Assembly (NCBI RefSeq): GCF_900109365.1
Contig: NZ_FNZR01000005.1
Location: 304,898 to 368,897 of the forward strand
Reading direction: 5' to 3'
Length of the DNA: 64,000 nucleotides
Origin: Parapedobacter koreensis
GTDB lineage: Bacteria; Bacteroidota; Bacteroidia; Sphingobacteriales; Sphingobacteriaceae
Under the pieces are notes generated by a model, which had not been told where the DNA came from, made no database searches, and saw only the letters and a program-made list of their open reading frames with translations. The position numbers were made by a program, and so were the translations under genes. Positions 35,491-43,848 of the stretch are shown here, in pieces (positions within the stretch are counted from its first letter, which is position 1; the number at the start of each line of letters is the position of its first letter).

Positions 35491-35512
35491 ACTAATTTCT
35501 TTTTGACGCAGT

Positions 35513-35962
35513 TTATTTTACGGCTACCGTAAATTCCATTTCGTCCGGCGGAAGACATTGAGTGGCGTCACAAGCCATGAATTCAACAGTCCCTTTGACG
35601 GTGGTTGCGCCTTTTTTCAGCTTGATTTTTTGCTGGAAAACCACTTCTTTTTCGAAATAGGACACATCCATGCCAAAGACTTCTTCATGTTTGGTTTTCG
35701 GCTTCGGCTCGGCCGGTTGGCCAACCAACGTATAATCCGTTGACGGAACAAAGGAAAAAGAAGTTTTTATGGGGCCTCCCTCTTCGATATTTTGGGAGTA
35801 GATATGCCAACCATTGTCGATTACCGCCTTCATAAAAACCACGGCTTCATTCTCGTTGACCTTCTTGGCACCGAACTGCCATTTCACGGGCTCCAGAATT
35901 TGCGCGGAAATGCTCGTTGCCGTGATAAATAAAACCGTTATTGCCAACAACACTTTTTTCAT
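35513..35962 (-). CDS. Stand-alone DsbD N-terminal (alpha) domain protein
   Basis: A 149-aa periplasmic protein: signal peptide (LLAITVLFITATSISAQ) and one Ig-like domain matching the N-terminal domain of DsbD. ACDATQCLPPDE aligns with the redox Cys pair of E. coli DsbD (GCADAGFCYPPE). It would receive electrons from the membrane part made by the next gene and pass them to thioredoxin-like proteins. An ATG at 35974 is an alternative start. A terminator separates it from dsbD. Confidence 0.85.
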   Translation of the reverse strand: MKKVLLAITVLFITATSISAQILEPVKWQFGAKKVNENEAVVFMKAVIDNGWHIYSQNIEEGGPIKTSFSFVPSTDYTLVGQPAEPKPKTKHEEVFGMDVSYFEKEVVFQQKIKLKKGATTVKGTVEFMACDATQCLPPDEMEFTVAVK

Positions 35963-36070
35963 GATATTATTCATTTGTTATATCGTTTACAAGATAAGAC
36001 CTTTAAACTATATGGAGGTTTAATTGTCTGTTACGCCCGGTGTTTGCGCTGCAAAGCTAACCATTCTTGC

Positions 36071-36841
36071 TCAAATGACAAAAGCGATTTCCTTGATATC
36101 GAAGTCGACCATATGGCCATTGAAATCGATCTGCAACCGGCCCGTCTCGGTGACCCCTGTCAGCATGCCGGTTACTTCCACGTCGTCTACGAGAAAAACA
36201 TGCAACTCACCCAGCCGATAGAGGCGTTGTTTGTAATCGGCCAATAGCGCCTTGAAATCGCCGCTTTTTAGCACAATATATTCCCGCTCAATATAGCTGC
36301 AAAGTTCGGCTAATAATTCGGGTATCTTGCTATCACGATGTAAAATTTGTTTGATGGATGTGGCATGGTCCCGGATAGTGTCGGGAAACGTCGTCTGGTT
36401 TACGTTGATGCCAATCCCGACGATGGCGGATTTCCAGGTTTTTCCTTTGAGGATGTTTTCGATGAGGATACCGCCGATTTTTTTATTGCCGATATAGATA
36501 TCGTTGGGCCATTTTATCTTTGCGGGTACCTTTAACATTGCACTTAGCCACTTCGCAACGGCTAAGCTCATGGCAGCAGTAAGGCTGAATTGATCCTTCG
36601 GATCGAGGAATGAAGGCAATAGCAATAGGCTGAAGGTGAGGTTTTTACCGGGCTCGCTTTGCCACACGGCACCCTTTTGCCCTCTGCCAGCATATTGATC
36701 GACTGCCATTATTACAGTTCCCTCGGCAAGTGGCGTGGATTTTGTCAGTACTTTTCTCAGGAATTCGTTTGTGGAGGGTGTCCGCTGTAACGTAATAACA
36801 TTTTGTCCATCAAATAATCCTGAAAATGTGTTACTTTGCAA
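36071..36841 (-). CDS. birA: Biotin--[acetyl-CoA-carboxylase] ligase (class I, no DNA-binding domain)
   Basis: A 256-aa enzyme that makes biotinyl-AMP and attaches biotin to carrier proteins. Motifs: ITLQRTPSTNEFL, the biotin/AMP loop GRGQKGAVWQSEPGKNL, KWPNDIYIGNKKIGGILIE and GIGINVNQTTFP. There is no N-terminal helix-turn-helix, so it cannot repress a biotin operon. The only reasonable start is a TTG at 36841, because no upstream in-frame ATG exists. It is divergent from rsfS, 49 bases apart. Confidence 0.94.
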   Translation of the reverse strand: MQSNTFSGLFDGQNVITLQRTPSTNEFLRKVLTKSTPLAEGTVIMAVDQYAGRGQKGAVWQSEPGKNLTFSLLLLPSFLDPKDQFSLTAAMSLAVAKWLSAMLKVPAKIKWPNDIYIGNKKIGGILIENILKGKTWKSAIVGIGINVNQTTFPDTIRDHATSIKQILHRDSKIPELLAELCSYIEREYIVLKSGDFKALLADYKQRLYRLGELHVFLVDDVEVTGMLTGVTETGRLQIDFNGHMVDFDIKEIAFVI

Positions 36842-36890
36842 TACGAATTAAATTTAAGGGTAATATTGCCCAAAACTATAATTATTTTTA

Positions 36891-37265
36891 ATGATAAAAA
36901 ACAAAAAATCAGCCATATCAGCTCGCTTATCGGAGGTAGTCATCCACGGTTTGCAAGAGAAGAAGGGGAATGAGATTGTGCGGCTTGATTTGAGAAACAT
37001 CCATAGTTCTGTATCAGATTATTTTGTAATTTGCCACGCAGATTCATCTACCCAAGTCAATGCATTGGCCAAAAGTGTCGAAGAGGAGGTGTTTAAGGCG
37101 CTGAATCAAGAGCCTTGGCGCAAAGAAGGATTAGAACATGGAGAGTGGATATTGCTAGACTTTGTCGACGTAGTAGTACACATTTTTAAGACAGACAAAC
37201 GTAAATATTACGGCATCGAAGACCTATGGGGCGATGCCGAATTAGAATATTATCAAAGTGCGTAA
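36891..37265 (+). CDS. rsfS: Ribosomal silencing factor RsfS
   Basis: A 124-aa member of the RsfS/Iojap family, which binds ribosomal protein uL14 and blocks subunit joining in starved cells. Motifs: GLQEKKGNEIVRLDLR, SVSDYFVICHADSSTQVNA, WRKEGLEHGEWILLDFVDVVVHIF and the ending YYGIEDLWGDAE. It precedes ftsH. TTACTTTG at 36831-36838, close to TAnnTTTG, may be its -7 box. Confidence 0.96.
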   Translation: MIKNKKSAISARLSEVVIHGLQEKKGNEIVRLDLRNIHSSVSDYFVICHADSSTQVNALAKSVEEEVFKALNQEPWRKEGLEHGEWILLDFVDVVVHIFKTDKRKYYGIEDLWGDAELEYYQSA

Positions 37266-37302
37266 TTCAAAAGAAACGAAACAACAAAAGAGAAGGAAAG
37301 GT

Positions 37303-39399
37303 ATGCCTAACGGACCCGATAGAATGAAGAGAGTGCCAAGCAAGAAAGTGACGCCCAAGCCGCCACGTTTCAATATCATGTGGCTGTGGGTGGCGATGAT
37401 TTTTGGCTTTTTTGCATTGCAATATATATTTACCGACGATAAACCCAATCAGATTACCTATCAACAGTTTGAAGATACGATGTTGAAAGAAGGTGATGTG
37501 GAGCGATTGGTTGCTTACAAGCGGAATGAATTGTTTTTCGTAGAGGTATTTATCAAAAAAGATCGGCTTTCAGACCCTAAGTACCGGGATGTAAGGCCAA
37601 GTGCAAACAGCCTGACGCTGACCCCATCCACCGGGCCGCAATATTTCTTTACGGATGGCTCTTATGACGCATTGGAGCGCAAGCTGAATGTTGCGCAGGA
37701 AACGACAGACCCGAGCGAACGGGTGTCTTTAAGGTTGGAAGATCGGACGAATGCCTGGACGGGATGGATATTTTCCATCATGCTGCCTTTGCTGCTCATC
37801 ATCGTTTTCTGGATATTTATTATGCGCCGCATGGGTGGAGGGGGAGCCGGTCCCGGTGGCCAAATCTTTAATATCGGAAAATCCAAAGCCACGCTTTTTG
37901 ACAAGGAATCCCAGGTAGCTATCACCTTCAGTGATGTCGCAGGTCTTGAAGAAGCCAAACAGGAGGTAATGGAAATCGTGGATTTCCTGAAAAACCCGAA
38001 GAAATATACCAATTTGGGAGGGAAGATCCCGAAGGGGGCATTGTTGGTAGGCTCTCCGGGTACGGGGAAGACCTTATTGGCCAAAGCGGTAGCTGGCGAA
38101 GCGCAGGTACCGTTCTTCTCGCTCTCGGGTTCTGATTTCGTGGAGATGTTCGTCGGCGTGGGTGCTTCCCGCGTGCGGGATCTTTTCCGTCAGGCAAAGG
38201 ATAAAGCACCGTGCATTATCTTCATTGATGAGATAGATGCCATCGGGCGCGCAAGAGGGAAAAACAGTGTAATGGGTGGTAATGACGAACGGGAAAACAC
38301 CTTAAATCAGCTGCTCGTGGAGATGGATGGTTTTGGTACAGATTCAGGCATCATCATCATGGCGGCGACCAACAGGCCCGACGTGCTGGATTCTGCCCTG
38401 CTGCGCCCTGGTCGGTTTGACCGTCAGATTTCCATTGACAAGCCGGATTTGGTAGGCCGTGAACAGATTTTTAAAGTACACCTCAAACCGTTGAAACTGG
38501 CCGCTGAGGTGGATGCCAAGAAGTTGTCCGCCCAGACGCCGGGCTTCGCTGGGGCAGAGATTGCGAATGTGTGCAATGAGGCAGCGCTTATCGCTGCCCG
38601 GCGCAATAAGACGTCCATTGATATGCAGGATTTCCAGGATGCCATAGACCGGGTGATTGGGGGGCTGGAGAAGAAAAATAAAATCATCTCACCCGAGGAA
38701 AAACGTATCGTTGCTTTCCATGAGGCCGGGCATGCTATCGCGGGTTGGTTTCTCGAACACGCCGATCCGTTGGTGAAGGTGTCCATCGTGCCCCGTGGCG
38801 TCGCGGCATTGGGATATGCCCAATACCTACCCAAGGAACAGTTTCTATATACCACCGAGCAGTTGATAGACGGCCTGTGTATGACCATGGGCGGGCGTGT
38901 GGCTGAAGACATTACGTTCGGCAAAATCTCCACCGGCGCCCAGAATGATTTGGAGCGCATTACCAAATTATCCTATGCCATGGTCGCGGTATACGGGATG
39001 AACCCACGTGTAGGCAATGTTTCATTCAACGACAGCCAGGAAAACCAATTCCAACGCCCGTATTCGGAGAAAACAGCAGAACTGATTGACGAGGAAGTAC
39101 GCAAGCTTATCGCCGATATCTACAGAAAAACGAAGAAGCTGTTGCTTGAAAAGCAAGACGGGCTTATCGCGTTGGCGGAAAAGCTGCTCGAAAGGGAAAT
39201 CCTTTTTCAAGCTGATTTGGAAGAAATATTAGGCAAACGCCCGTTTGATCACCGGACTACATATGATGAATTTGTCAATGGCGAAGCCGGGGAAGGCGAT
39301 CAAAGCAAAGTTGCGAAGGGTTTGGTGCATGATGGCGTAGGCGACAATTCGGGGACTTTCGATAGCAGACCTTCGGAAGAAGACGCATCCAACGGCTAA
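37303..39399 (+). CDS. ftsH: ATP-dependent zinc metalloprotease FtsH
   Basis: A 698-aa membrane-anchored AAA protease for quality control of membrane and cytosolic proteins. TM1 ([18 protein letters not shown]) and TM2 ([19 protein letters not shown]) flank a periplasmic domain. The AAA domain has Walker A GSPGTGKT (250-257, Ser where Pro is usual), Walker [12 protein letters not shown] and the [12 protein letters not shown]. The peptidase has HEAGH (473-477). The tail ([14 protein letters not shown] onward) is variable. Start chosen at the first ATG; a GTG at 37258 overlaps rsfS. Confidence 0.96.
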   Translation: MPNGPDRMKRVPSKKVTPKPPRFNIMWLWVAMIFGFFALQYIFTDDKPNQITYQQFEDTMLKEGDVERLVAYKRNELFFVEVFIKKDRLSDPKYRDVRPSANSLTLTPSTGPQYFFTDGSYDALERKLNVAQETTDPSERVSLRLEDRTNAWTGWIFSIMLPLLLIIVFWIFIMRRMGGGGAGPGGQIFNIGKSKATLFDKESQVAITFSDVAGLEEAKQEVMEIVDFLKNPKKYTNLGGKIPKGALLVGSPGTGKTLLAKAVAGEAQVPFFSLSGSDFVEMFVGVGASRVRDLFRQAKDKAPCIIFIDEIDAIGRARGKNSVMGGNDERENTLNQLLVEMDGFGTDSGIIIMAATNRPDVLDSALLRPGRFDRQISIDKPDLVGREQIFKVHLKPLKLAAEVDAKKLSAQTPGFAGAEIANVCNEAALIAARRNKTSIDMQDFQDAIDRVIGGLEKKNKIISPEEKRIVAFHEAGHAIAGWFLEHADPLVKVSIVPRGVAALGYAQYLPKEQFLYTTEQLIDGLCMTMGGRVAEDITFGKISTGAQNDLERITKLSYAMVAVYGMNPRVGNVSFNDSQENQFQRPYSEKTAELIDEEVRKLIADIYRKTKKLLLEKQDGLIALAEKLLEREILFQADLEEILGKRPFDHRTTYDEFVNGEAGEGDQSKVAKGLVHDGVGDNSGTFDSRPSEEDASNG

Positions 39400-39443
39400 A
39401 GCCGGCGCAAAATAACGCGTTTATAAAAGATTGGGGGCTTGCC

Positions 39444-40100
39444 TTGCAGAAAAATGTAAAGACCACGACAGCCAAAGAACGTATGCTGAAGAAAGTCAGG
39501 CATGCGCTGCTGCAAAAGCGAGAAGCCCCCTATCCCAATTTTGAAGAGGCCGATTTACGCCCCGAAGAGCCAGAACCGATTGATGTCTTGTTTGCACAAC
39601 GGCTTACGGATGTTGCCGGCAAGTTTGTCTATTGCGAAGATGAACTAAATTTCATCGAGAATTTGCTTGTTTTGGCCGAACGGGAAAAATTGCGTGCCAT
39701 GTACGCCTGGGAGCCTGCAGTACAACGATTGCTGGAAAAGTACGGCTTTCCTTTTTATCGTACGGAAAAAGAATTTGACAGCGCGGAAATGGGCATTACG
39801 ACCTGTGAGGCGCTTATAGCCCGTTCAGGCAGCATACTGATAAGCAACGGGAATGCTGCCGGACGGCGACTGGCCATTTACCCGCACTTGCACGTGGTGG
39901 TCGCCTACGCTTCACAATTGGTGCTGGATATCAAAGATGGCCTTCAGCTGATACAACGCCGGTATGGCGACAACCTTCCTTCCTTGATTAATGTCATTAC
40001 TGGACCAAGCCGCACAGCAGATATCGAAAAGACCCTTGTCCTCGGAGCGCATGGCCCCAAGGAAGTCTATGTGTTCCTATTAGAAGACCGGATAAATTAA
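39444..40100 (+). CDS. LUD-domain (LutC/YkgG-like) protein
   Basis: A 218-aa protein of the LUD superfamily, to which the lactate-utilisation subunits LutB and LutC belong. Matching parts are GITTCEALIARSGSILISNG, YPHLHVVVAYASQLVLDIKDGL and the end NVITGPSRTADIEKTLVLGAHGPKEVYVFLLE. No lutA or lutB is near, so a role in lactate oxidation is not supported. As I recall, Bacteroidota often keep this gene after ftsH. The start is a TTG at 39444 with TTAKERMLKK conserved downstream; an ATG at 39483 is the alternative. Confidence 0.82.
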   Translation: MQKNVKTTTAKERMLKKVRHALLQKREAPYPNFEEADLRPEEPEPIDVLFAQRLTDVAGKFVYCEDELNFIENLLVLAEREKLRAMYAWEPAVQRLLEKYGFPFYRTEKEFDSAEMGITTCEALIARSGSILISNGNAAGRRLAIYPHLHVVVAYASQLVLDIKDGLQLIQRRYGDNLPSLINVITGPSRTADIEKTLVLGAHGPKEVYVFLLEDRIN

Positions 40101-40107
40101 AAAAAGC

Positions 40108-40144
40108 CCCACAAATATACTAAAAATATTAGTATATTTGTGGG
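40108..40144. terminator. 16-bp perfect hairpin abutting the radical SAM start codon
   Basis: CCCACAAATATACTAA (40108-40123) and its exact complement (40129-40144) flank the loop AAATA. On the minus strand the hairpin is followed by GCTTTTTTTTAATTT, a classic terminator facing away from the genes. The right arm contains a plus-strand -7 box (TATATTTG, 40133-40140), and the arm ends one base before the ATG at 40145. The stretch can thus act as promoter, hairpin and antisense terminator. Confidence 0.6.
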
Positions 40145-41215
40145 ATGGATACCATACAAAATTCGGAGTACTTCAAGGGACGGGGCGCACAGGTCAATAC
40201 ACACAACAAGTTTGCGGCGCAGCGGTATGTGGCCGAGCATATTGAGGGGTTGGATGAAGAGTTTTTGGAAAATTCGGCTACCCAACTGATTGATGAGCAT
40301 CCCAAGAAAATCATCAGCATCAATGATAGCCCCGATTTGCCAATGGGATATTCGTTAAATCCCTACCAGGGGTGTGAACATGGTTGCATTTATTGTTACG
40401 CACGGAATGCGCACGAATACTGGGGATACAGTGCCGGCTTGGACTTTGAACGCAAAATCATCGTCAAGCGGAATGCAGCCGAGGTGCTGGAGCGGCAGTT
40501 CAACGCCAAAGGGTATAAGCCACAGGTCATTATGCTTTCTGGCAACACCGATTGCTACCAACCCATTGAGCGCAAACTGAAAATTACCCGTGCGATTTTA
40601 CAGGTCTTGCTGTCTTACCGCCATCCCGTATCCATCATCAGCAAAAATAACCTTATCCTGCGGGATATGGATATCTTGTCGGAGCTGGCAAAGCTCCGGC
40701 TGGTGCACGTGGCGATATCCATCAATTCATTGAATGAAGAATTCCGGCAAAAAATGGAGCCCCGTACGGTGACGGCCAAAGGACGATTGCGGGTTGTCCA
40801 AAAGCTCAGTGAGGCAAACATACCCGTGATGGTGATGTGCGCGCCTATCGTACCTGGGCTAAACAGCGACGAAATGCCGGAGGTCATCAAGGCGGCGGCT
40901 GGTCATGGTGCTCAGGGTGCTGGCTATACCATTGTGCGGTTAAACGGGGCAATAGGCGAATTATTTACTGATTGGGTACACAAAGCTTATCCCGATAGGG
41001 CTGAGAAAGTGTTGCATAACATCGCGGCTTGCCACGGGGGCAAGCTTAATGACAGCCGCTGGGGTGTGCGGATGCGCGGCGAGGGCGAGCTGGCGGAAAG
41101 CATCAGGCAGTTATTCAAACTAAGCGTCAAGCGGTATATGGGCCAAGCGGCCATACCGCCCCTGCGGTTGGATTTATTCGCGCCAAAAGGGGGAAAACAG
41201 CTGGATCTGTTTTGA
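40145..41215 (+). CDS. PA0069-family radical SAM protein
   Basis: A 356-aa radical SAM enzyme. The 4Fe-4S motif CEHGCIYCYARN has Cys77, Cys81 and Cys84, the spacing CxxxCxxC. Other family segments: GRGAQ near the N-terminus, SLNPYQGCEHGC, MLSGNTDCYQPIER, SIISKNNLILRDMDIL and MEPRTVTAKGRLRVVQKL. The family resembles spore photoproduct lyase and MoaA-like enzymes; its substrate is unknown. Its ATG directly follows the hairpin, with the -7 box only four bases away, so the mRNA is probably leaderless. A rhomboid gene follows after 43 bases. Confidence 0.92.
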   Translation: MDTIQNSEYFKGRGAQVNTHNKFAAQRYVAEHIEGLDEEFLENSATQLIDEHPKKIISINDSPDLPMGYSLNPYQGCEHGCIYCYARNAHEYWGYSAGLDFERKIIVKRNAAEVLERQFNAKGYKPQVIMLSGNTDCYQPIERKLKITRAILQVLLSYRHPVSIISKNNLILRDMDILSELAKLRLVHVAISINSLNEEFRQKMEPRTVTAKGRLRVVQKLSEANIPVMVMCAPIVPGLNSDEMPEVIKAAAGHGAQGAGYTIVRLNGAIGELFTDWVHKAYPDRAEKVLHNIAACHGGKLNDSRWGVRMRGEGELAESIRQLFKLSVKRYMGQAAIPPLRLDLFAPKGGKQLDLF

Positions 41216-41258
41216 CGGTGGATAATTTTTCTTACTTTCGGCACAAGAACACCGCGGC

Positions 41259-41888
41259 ATGAGAGAATACTTGATTAATACACCTGTGGCAAGTATCATT
41301 TTTGCCTTTACCATTGCCACAAGCATTTATACCTTTTCAGCACATCAGCTTTTTGAGAGATTCATGCTGCATCCCTATAGCATCAGCAAGGGGAGAAAAC
41401 TGTATACGCTGCTCACAAGCGGCCTTATCCATCGGGATTGGGGCCACCTGCTGTTTAATATGCTTACATTTTATTTCTTCGGTTTTTCCCTGGAAAGGCT
41501 ATTGGTCAGTTTGAGCCCCTGGGGCCATGTACAGTTTGCCGTAATTTATGTGCTCGGGCTGGTACTGAGTGATGCACGAACGGTTTTCAAAGAGCGAGAC
41601 AATTCATCTTATTATAGCCTGGGTGCTTCCGGGGCTATTTGCGCGATACTGTTTAGCTTCATCCTTTTTGATCCCAAGATGATGCTGGGGGTATTCTTTT
41701 TTATTCCCATGCCTGCCTGGATATTCGGCATACTCTTTCTGGGCTATTGCGTATGGGCTTCAAGAAACGCAAGAGACAACATCAATCATGATGCCCATTT
41801 TTATGGGGCTATCGTTGGTATTGTGCTCACCATTGTTTTTTATCCAGGGATTATCCAGCATTTCATCAGGCAATTTGCTGATGCTTAG
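41259..41888 (+). CDS. Rhomboid-family intramembrane serine protease
   Basis: A 209-aa protein with six predicted membrane segments. The catalytic Ser124 is in LGASGAICA (GxSG motif) and the catalytic His180 in DAHFYGAIVG (AHxxGxxxG pattern). HRDWGHLLFNMLTFYFFG is the loop-1/TM2 signature with the conserved HxxxN. All active-site elements are present. It is probably co-transcribed with the radical SAM gene. The 156-base gap after it has a weak inverted repeat AACACTA/TAGTGTT and no clear promoter. Confidence 0.93.
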   Translation: MREYLINTPVASIIFAFTIATSIYTFSAHQLFERFMLHPYSISKGRKLYTLLTSGLIHRDWGHLLFNMLTFYFFGFSLERLLVSLSPWGHVQFAVIYVLGLVLSDARTVFKERDNSSYYSLGASGAICAILFSFILFDPKMMLGVFFFIPMPAWIFGILFLGYCVWASRNARDNINHDAHFYGAIVGIVLTIVFYPGIIQHFIRQFADA

Positions 41889-42044
41889 TGTGGCAACAAC
41901 ACTAATTTAATTAACTCATTTGTAGTGTTATATAGGAGTGCTATCAAAATTAATACGTAAATATGACCGCTTGGTATTGATATTTTACGATTAATATTTA
42001 CATTAGCCCACTTTATAAACTTAACCTTAATTAGACAAGGCACA

Positions 42045-43712
42045 ATGAAAACCTTAGCAACGTCAGATTATATCGTATTCTTATGTTACTTCATTCTTAT
42101 TGCGGGCTATGGCCTTTGGATTTATTACCGCAAGAAATCCAATGAACTGAATACTAAAGATTATTTTTTGGCTGAAGGATCGCTGACCTGGTGGGCCATA
42201 GGGGCATCGCTGATTGCCTCCAATATCTCGGCCGAGCAGTTTATCGGCATGAGCGGCGACGGGTTTAAGCTTGGCTTAGCGATTGCGGCCTATGAGTGGT
42301 TGGCTGCAGCTACGTTGATTATTGTTGCCATATTCTTCATTCCCGTTTACTTAAAGAACAAGATCTATACCATGCCGCAATTTCTGAACCAGCGGTACAA
42401 TGGGACGGTGAGTACGATTATGGCGGTATTCTGGTTGTTGCTCTATGTGGTGGTCAACTTGACGTCCATCCTTTATCTCGGCGCTTTGGCAGTATCCGCG
42501 ATTTCGAGCATCAATTTTACGGTTTGTATGTATGGAATTGCTATTTTTTCCATATTCATTGCATTAGGGGGCATGAAGGTAATTGGCTATACCGATGTCA
42601 TCCAGGTATTGGTGCTCATCCTTGGCGGTCTGGCTACCACCTACCTGGCGTTGAATATGGTTTCCGAACATTTCGGTACAGTCGGCGTATTCAATGGGTT
42701 AGGGTTGTTGCATGAAAAGGCACCTACTCACTTTGACATGATCTTTGACAAGACACAGGAGCATTACATCAGCCTGCCCGGCCTGTCGGTGCTCATCGGC
42801 GGGATGTGGATTGTCAACCTCAACTATTGGGGCTGTAACCAGTATATCACCCAGCGTGCATTGGGGGCAGACCTGACGACGGCGCGCAATGGTATCCTCT
42901 TTGCCGCATTTTTGAAAATGTTGATGCCGGTTATCGTGGTGTTGCCGGGTATAGCGGCATGGGTGCTTTACCGGGAAGGGTTTTTCCAGCAAGAAATGCT
43001 GGAAGCAGGTGTGGTACGACCTGATAGGGCTTATCCCGTATTGCTGAACCTGCTTCCCGTAGGGTTGAAAGGCTTGGCTTTCGCAGCGTTGACCGCCGCT
43101 GTGGTAGCTTCGCTTGCCGGCAAGTCCAATAGTATTGCCACTATTTTCTCCTTGGATATTTATAAAAAAATATTCAATAAGGAAGCCAGCGAACGTACAT
43201 TGGTCAACGCGGGAAAGATTACGATCGTGGTGACCATGATATTGGCCGTCATCATCGCACCCCACTTGGGCATTGAGAAAGGCGGGTTCCAATACATTCA
43301 AGAGTATACGGGGTTTGTATCACCGGGTATTTTTGCGATGTTTATTCTGGGGTTCTTCTGGAAAAAAGCAACCTCCAATGCTGCGTTATTTGCCACGATT
43401 GGCGGATTTGCCTTGTCGGTAGTTCTGAAATTCCTACCTGAATGGGCGGATTTGTCTCCGCTCTATTCCATAGGATTTGCCGTGCCCAATGCCATCGGTA
43501 TCTATGAAATTCCGTTTCTTGATCGGATGGGCATCGTGTTTTTGTTCTGCATTTTCGGCATGTTTGTCATTAGTGTGATGGAAAATAAACGGGGAGTGGT
43601 GCCCAAAGGATTGGATGTCGATCGTAGCATGTTTAAGGTGCACCCGCCTTTTCTTGCCGGAGCCATTCTTATCGCTGGATTGTTGGTGGCTATCTATACA
43701 ATATTCTGGTAA
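42045..43712 (+). CDS. Sodium/solute symporter (SSS family, SGLT-like)
   Basis: A 555-aa transporter with about 14 membrane segments. It resembles the Vibrio SGLT branch: DYFLAEGSLTWWAIGASLIASNISAEQFIGMSG in outline (residues 41-70), GALAVSAI, GGMKVIGYTDVIQV, NYWGCNQYITQRALGA and FAALTAAVVASLAGKSNS, which carries Na+-site Ser residues. The substrate is probably a sugar, by similarity only. It is monocistronic and followed by a strong hairpin. Confidence 0.92.
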   Translation: MKTLATSDYIVFLCYFILIAGYGLWIYYRKKSNELNTKDYFLAEGSLTWWAIGASLIASNISAEQFIGMSGDGFKLGLAIAAYEWLAAATLIIVAIFFIPVYLKNKIYTMPQFLNQRYNGTVSTIMAVFWLLLYVVVNLTSILYLGALAVSAISSINFTVCMYGIAIFSIFIALGGMKVIGYTDVIQVLVLILGGLATTYLALNMVSEHFGTVGVFNGLGLLHEKAPTHFDMIFDKTQEHYISLPGLSVLIGGMWIVNLNYWGCNQYITQRALGADLTTARNGILFAAFLKMLMPVIVVLPGIAAWVLYREGFFQQEMLEAGVVRPDRAYPVLLNLLPVGLKGLAFAALTAAVVASLAGKSNSIATIFSLDIYKKIFNKEASERTLVNAGKITIVVTMILAVIIAPHLGIEKGGFQYIQEYTGFVSPGIFAMFILGFFWKKATSNAALFATIGGFALSVVLKFLPEWADLSPLYSIGFAVPNAIGIYEIPFLDRMGIVFLFCIFGMFVISVMENKRGVVPKGLDVDRSMFKVHPPFLAGAILIAGLLVAIYTIFW

Positions 43713-43719
43713 TATACAT

Positions 43720-43762
43720 CCTGCCATACCGATTCGGAGGGGTTTTGCATCGGTATGGCAGG
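43720..43762. terminator. 14-bp hairpin after the SSS symporter gene
   Basis: CCTGCCATACCGAT and ATCGGTATGGCAGG pair perfectly around a 15-base loop, eight bases after the stop codon. No T-run follows, so it may end transcription inefficiently or protect the 3' end of the mRNA. Confidence 0.55.
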
Positions 43763-43848
43763 CAACGAGCATTTCCAAACCAAATTGTTACATCTTTCCT
43801 ATCGAAAAGTAAGTACATTAGCCTTCAATATTCTTAATTAGACGGCCA

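Noticed and set aside
36858..36871. Near-palindrome GGGTAATATTGCCC between birA and rsfS
   Set aside because: One mismatch pair, only 14 bp and AT-rich centre; BirA here lacks a DNA-binding domain, so it cannot be a biotin operator.
39444..40100. LUD-domain gene as part of a lactate-utilisation operon
   Set aside because: No lutA, lutB or lactate permease is nearby; its neighbours are ftsH and a radical SAM gene.
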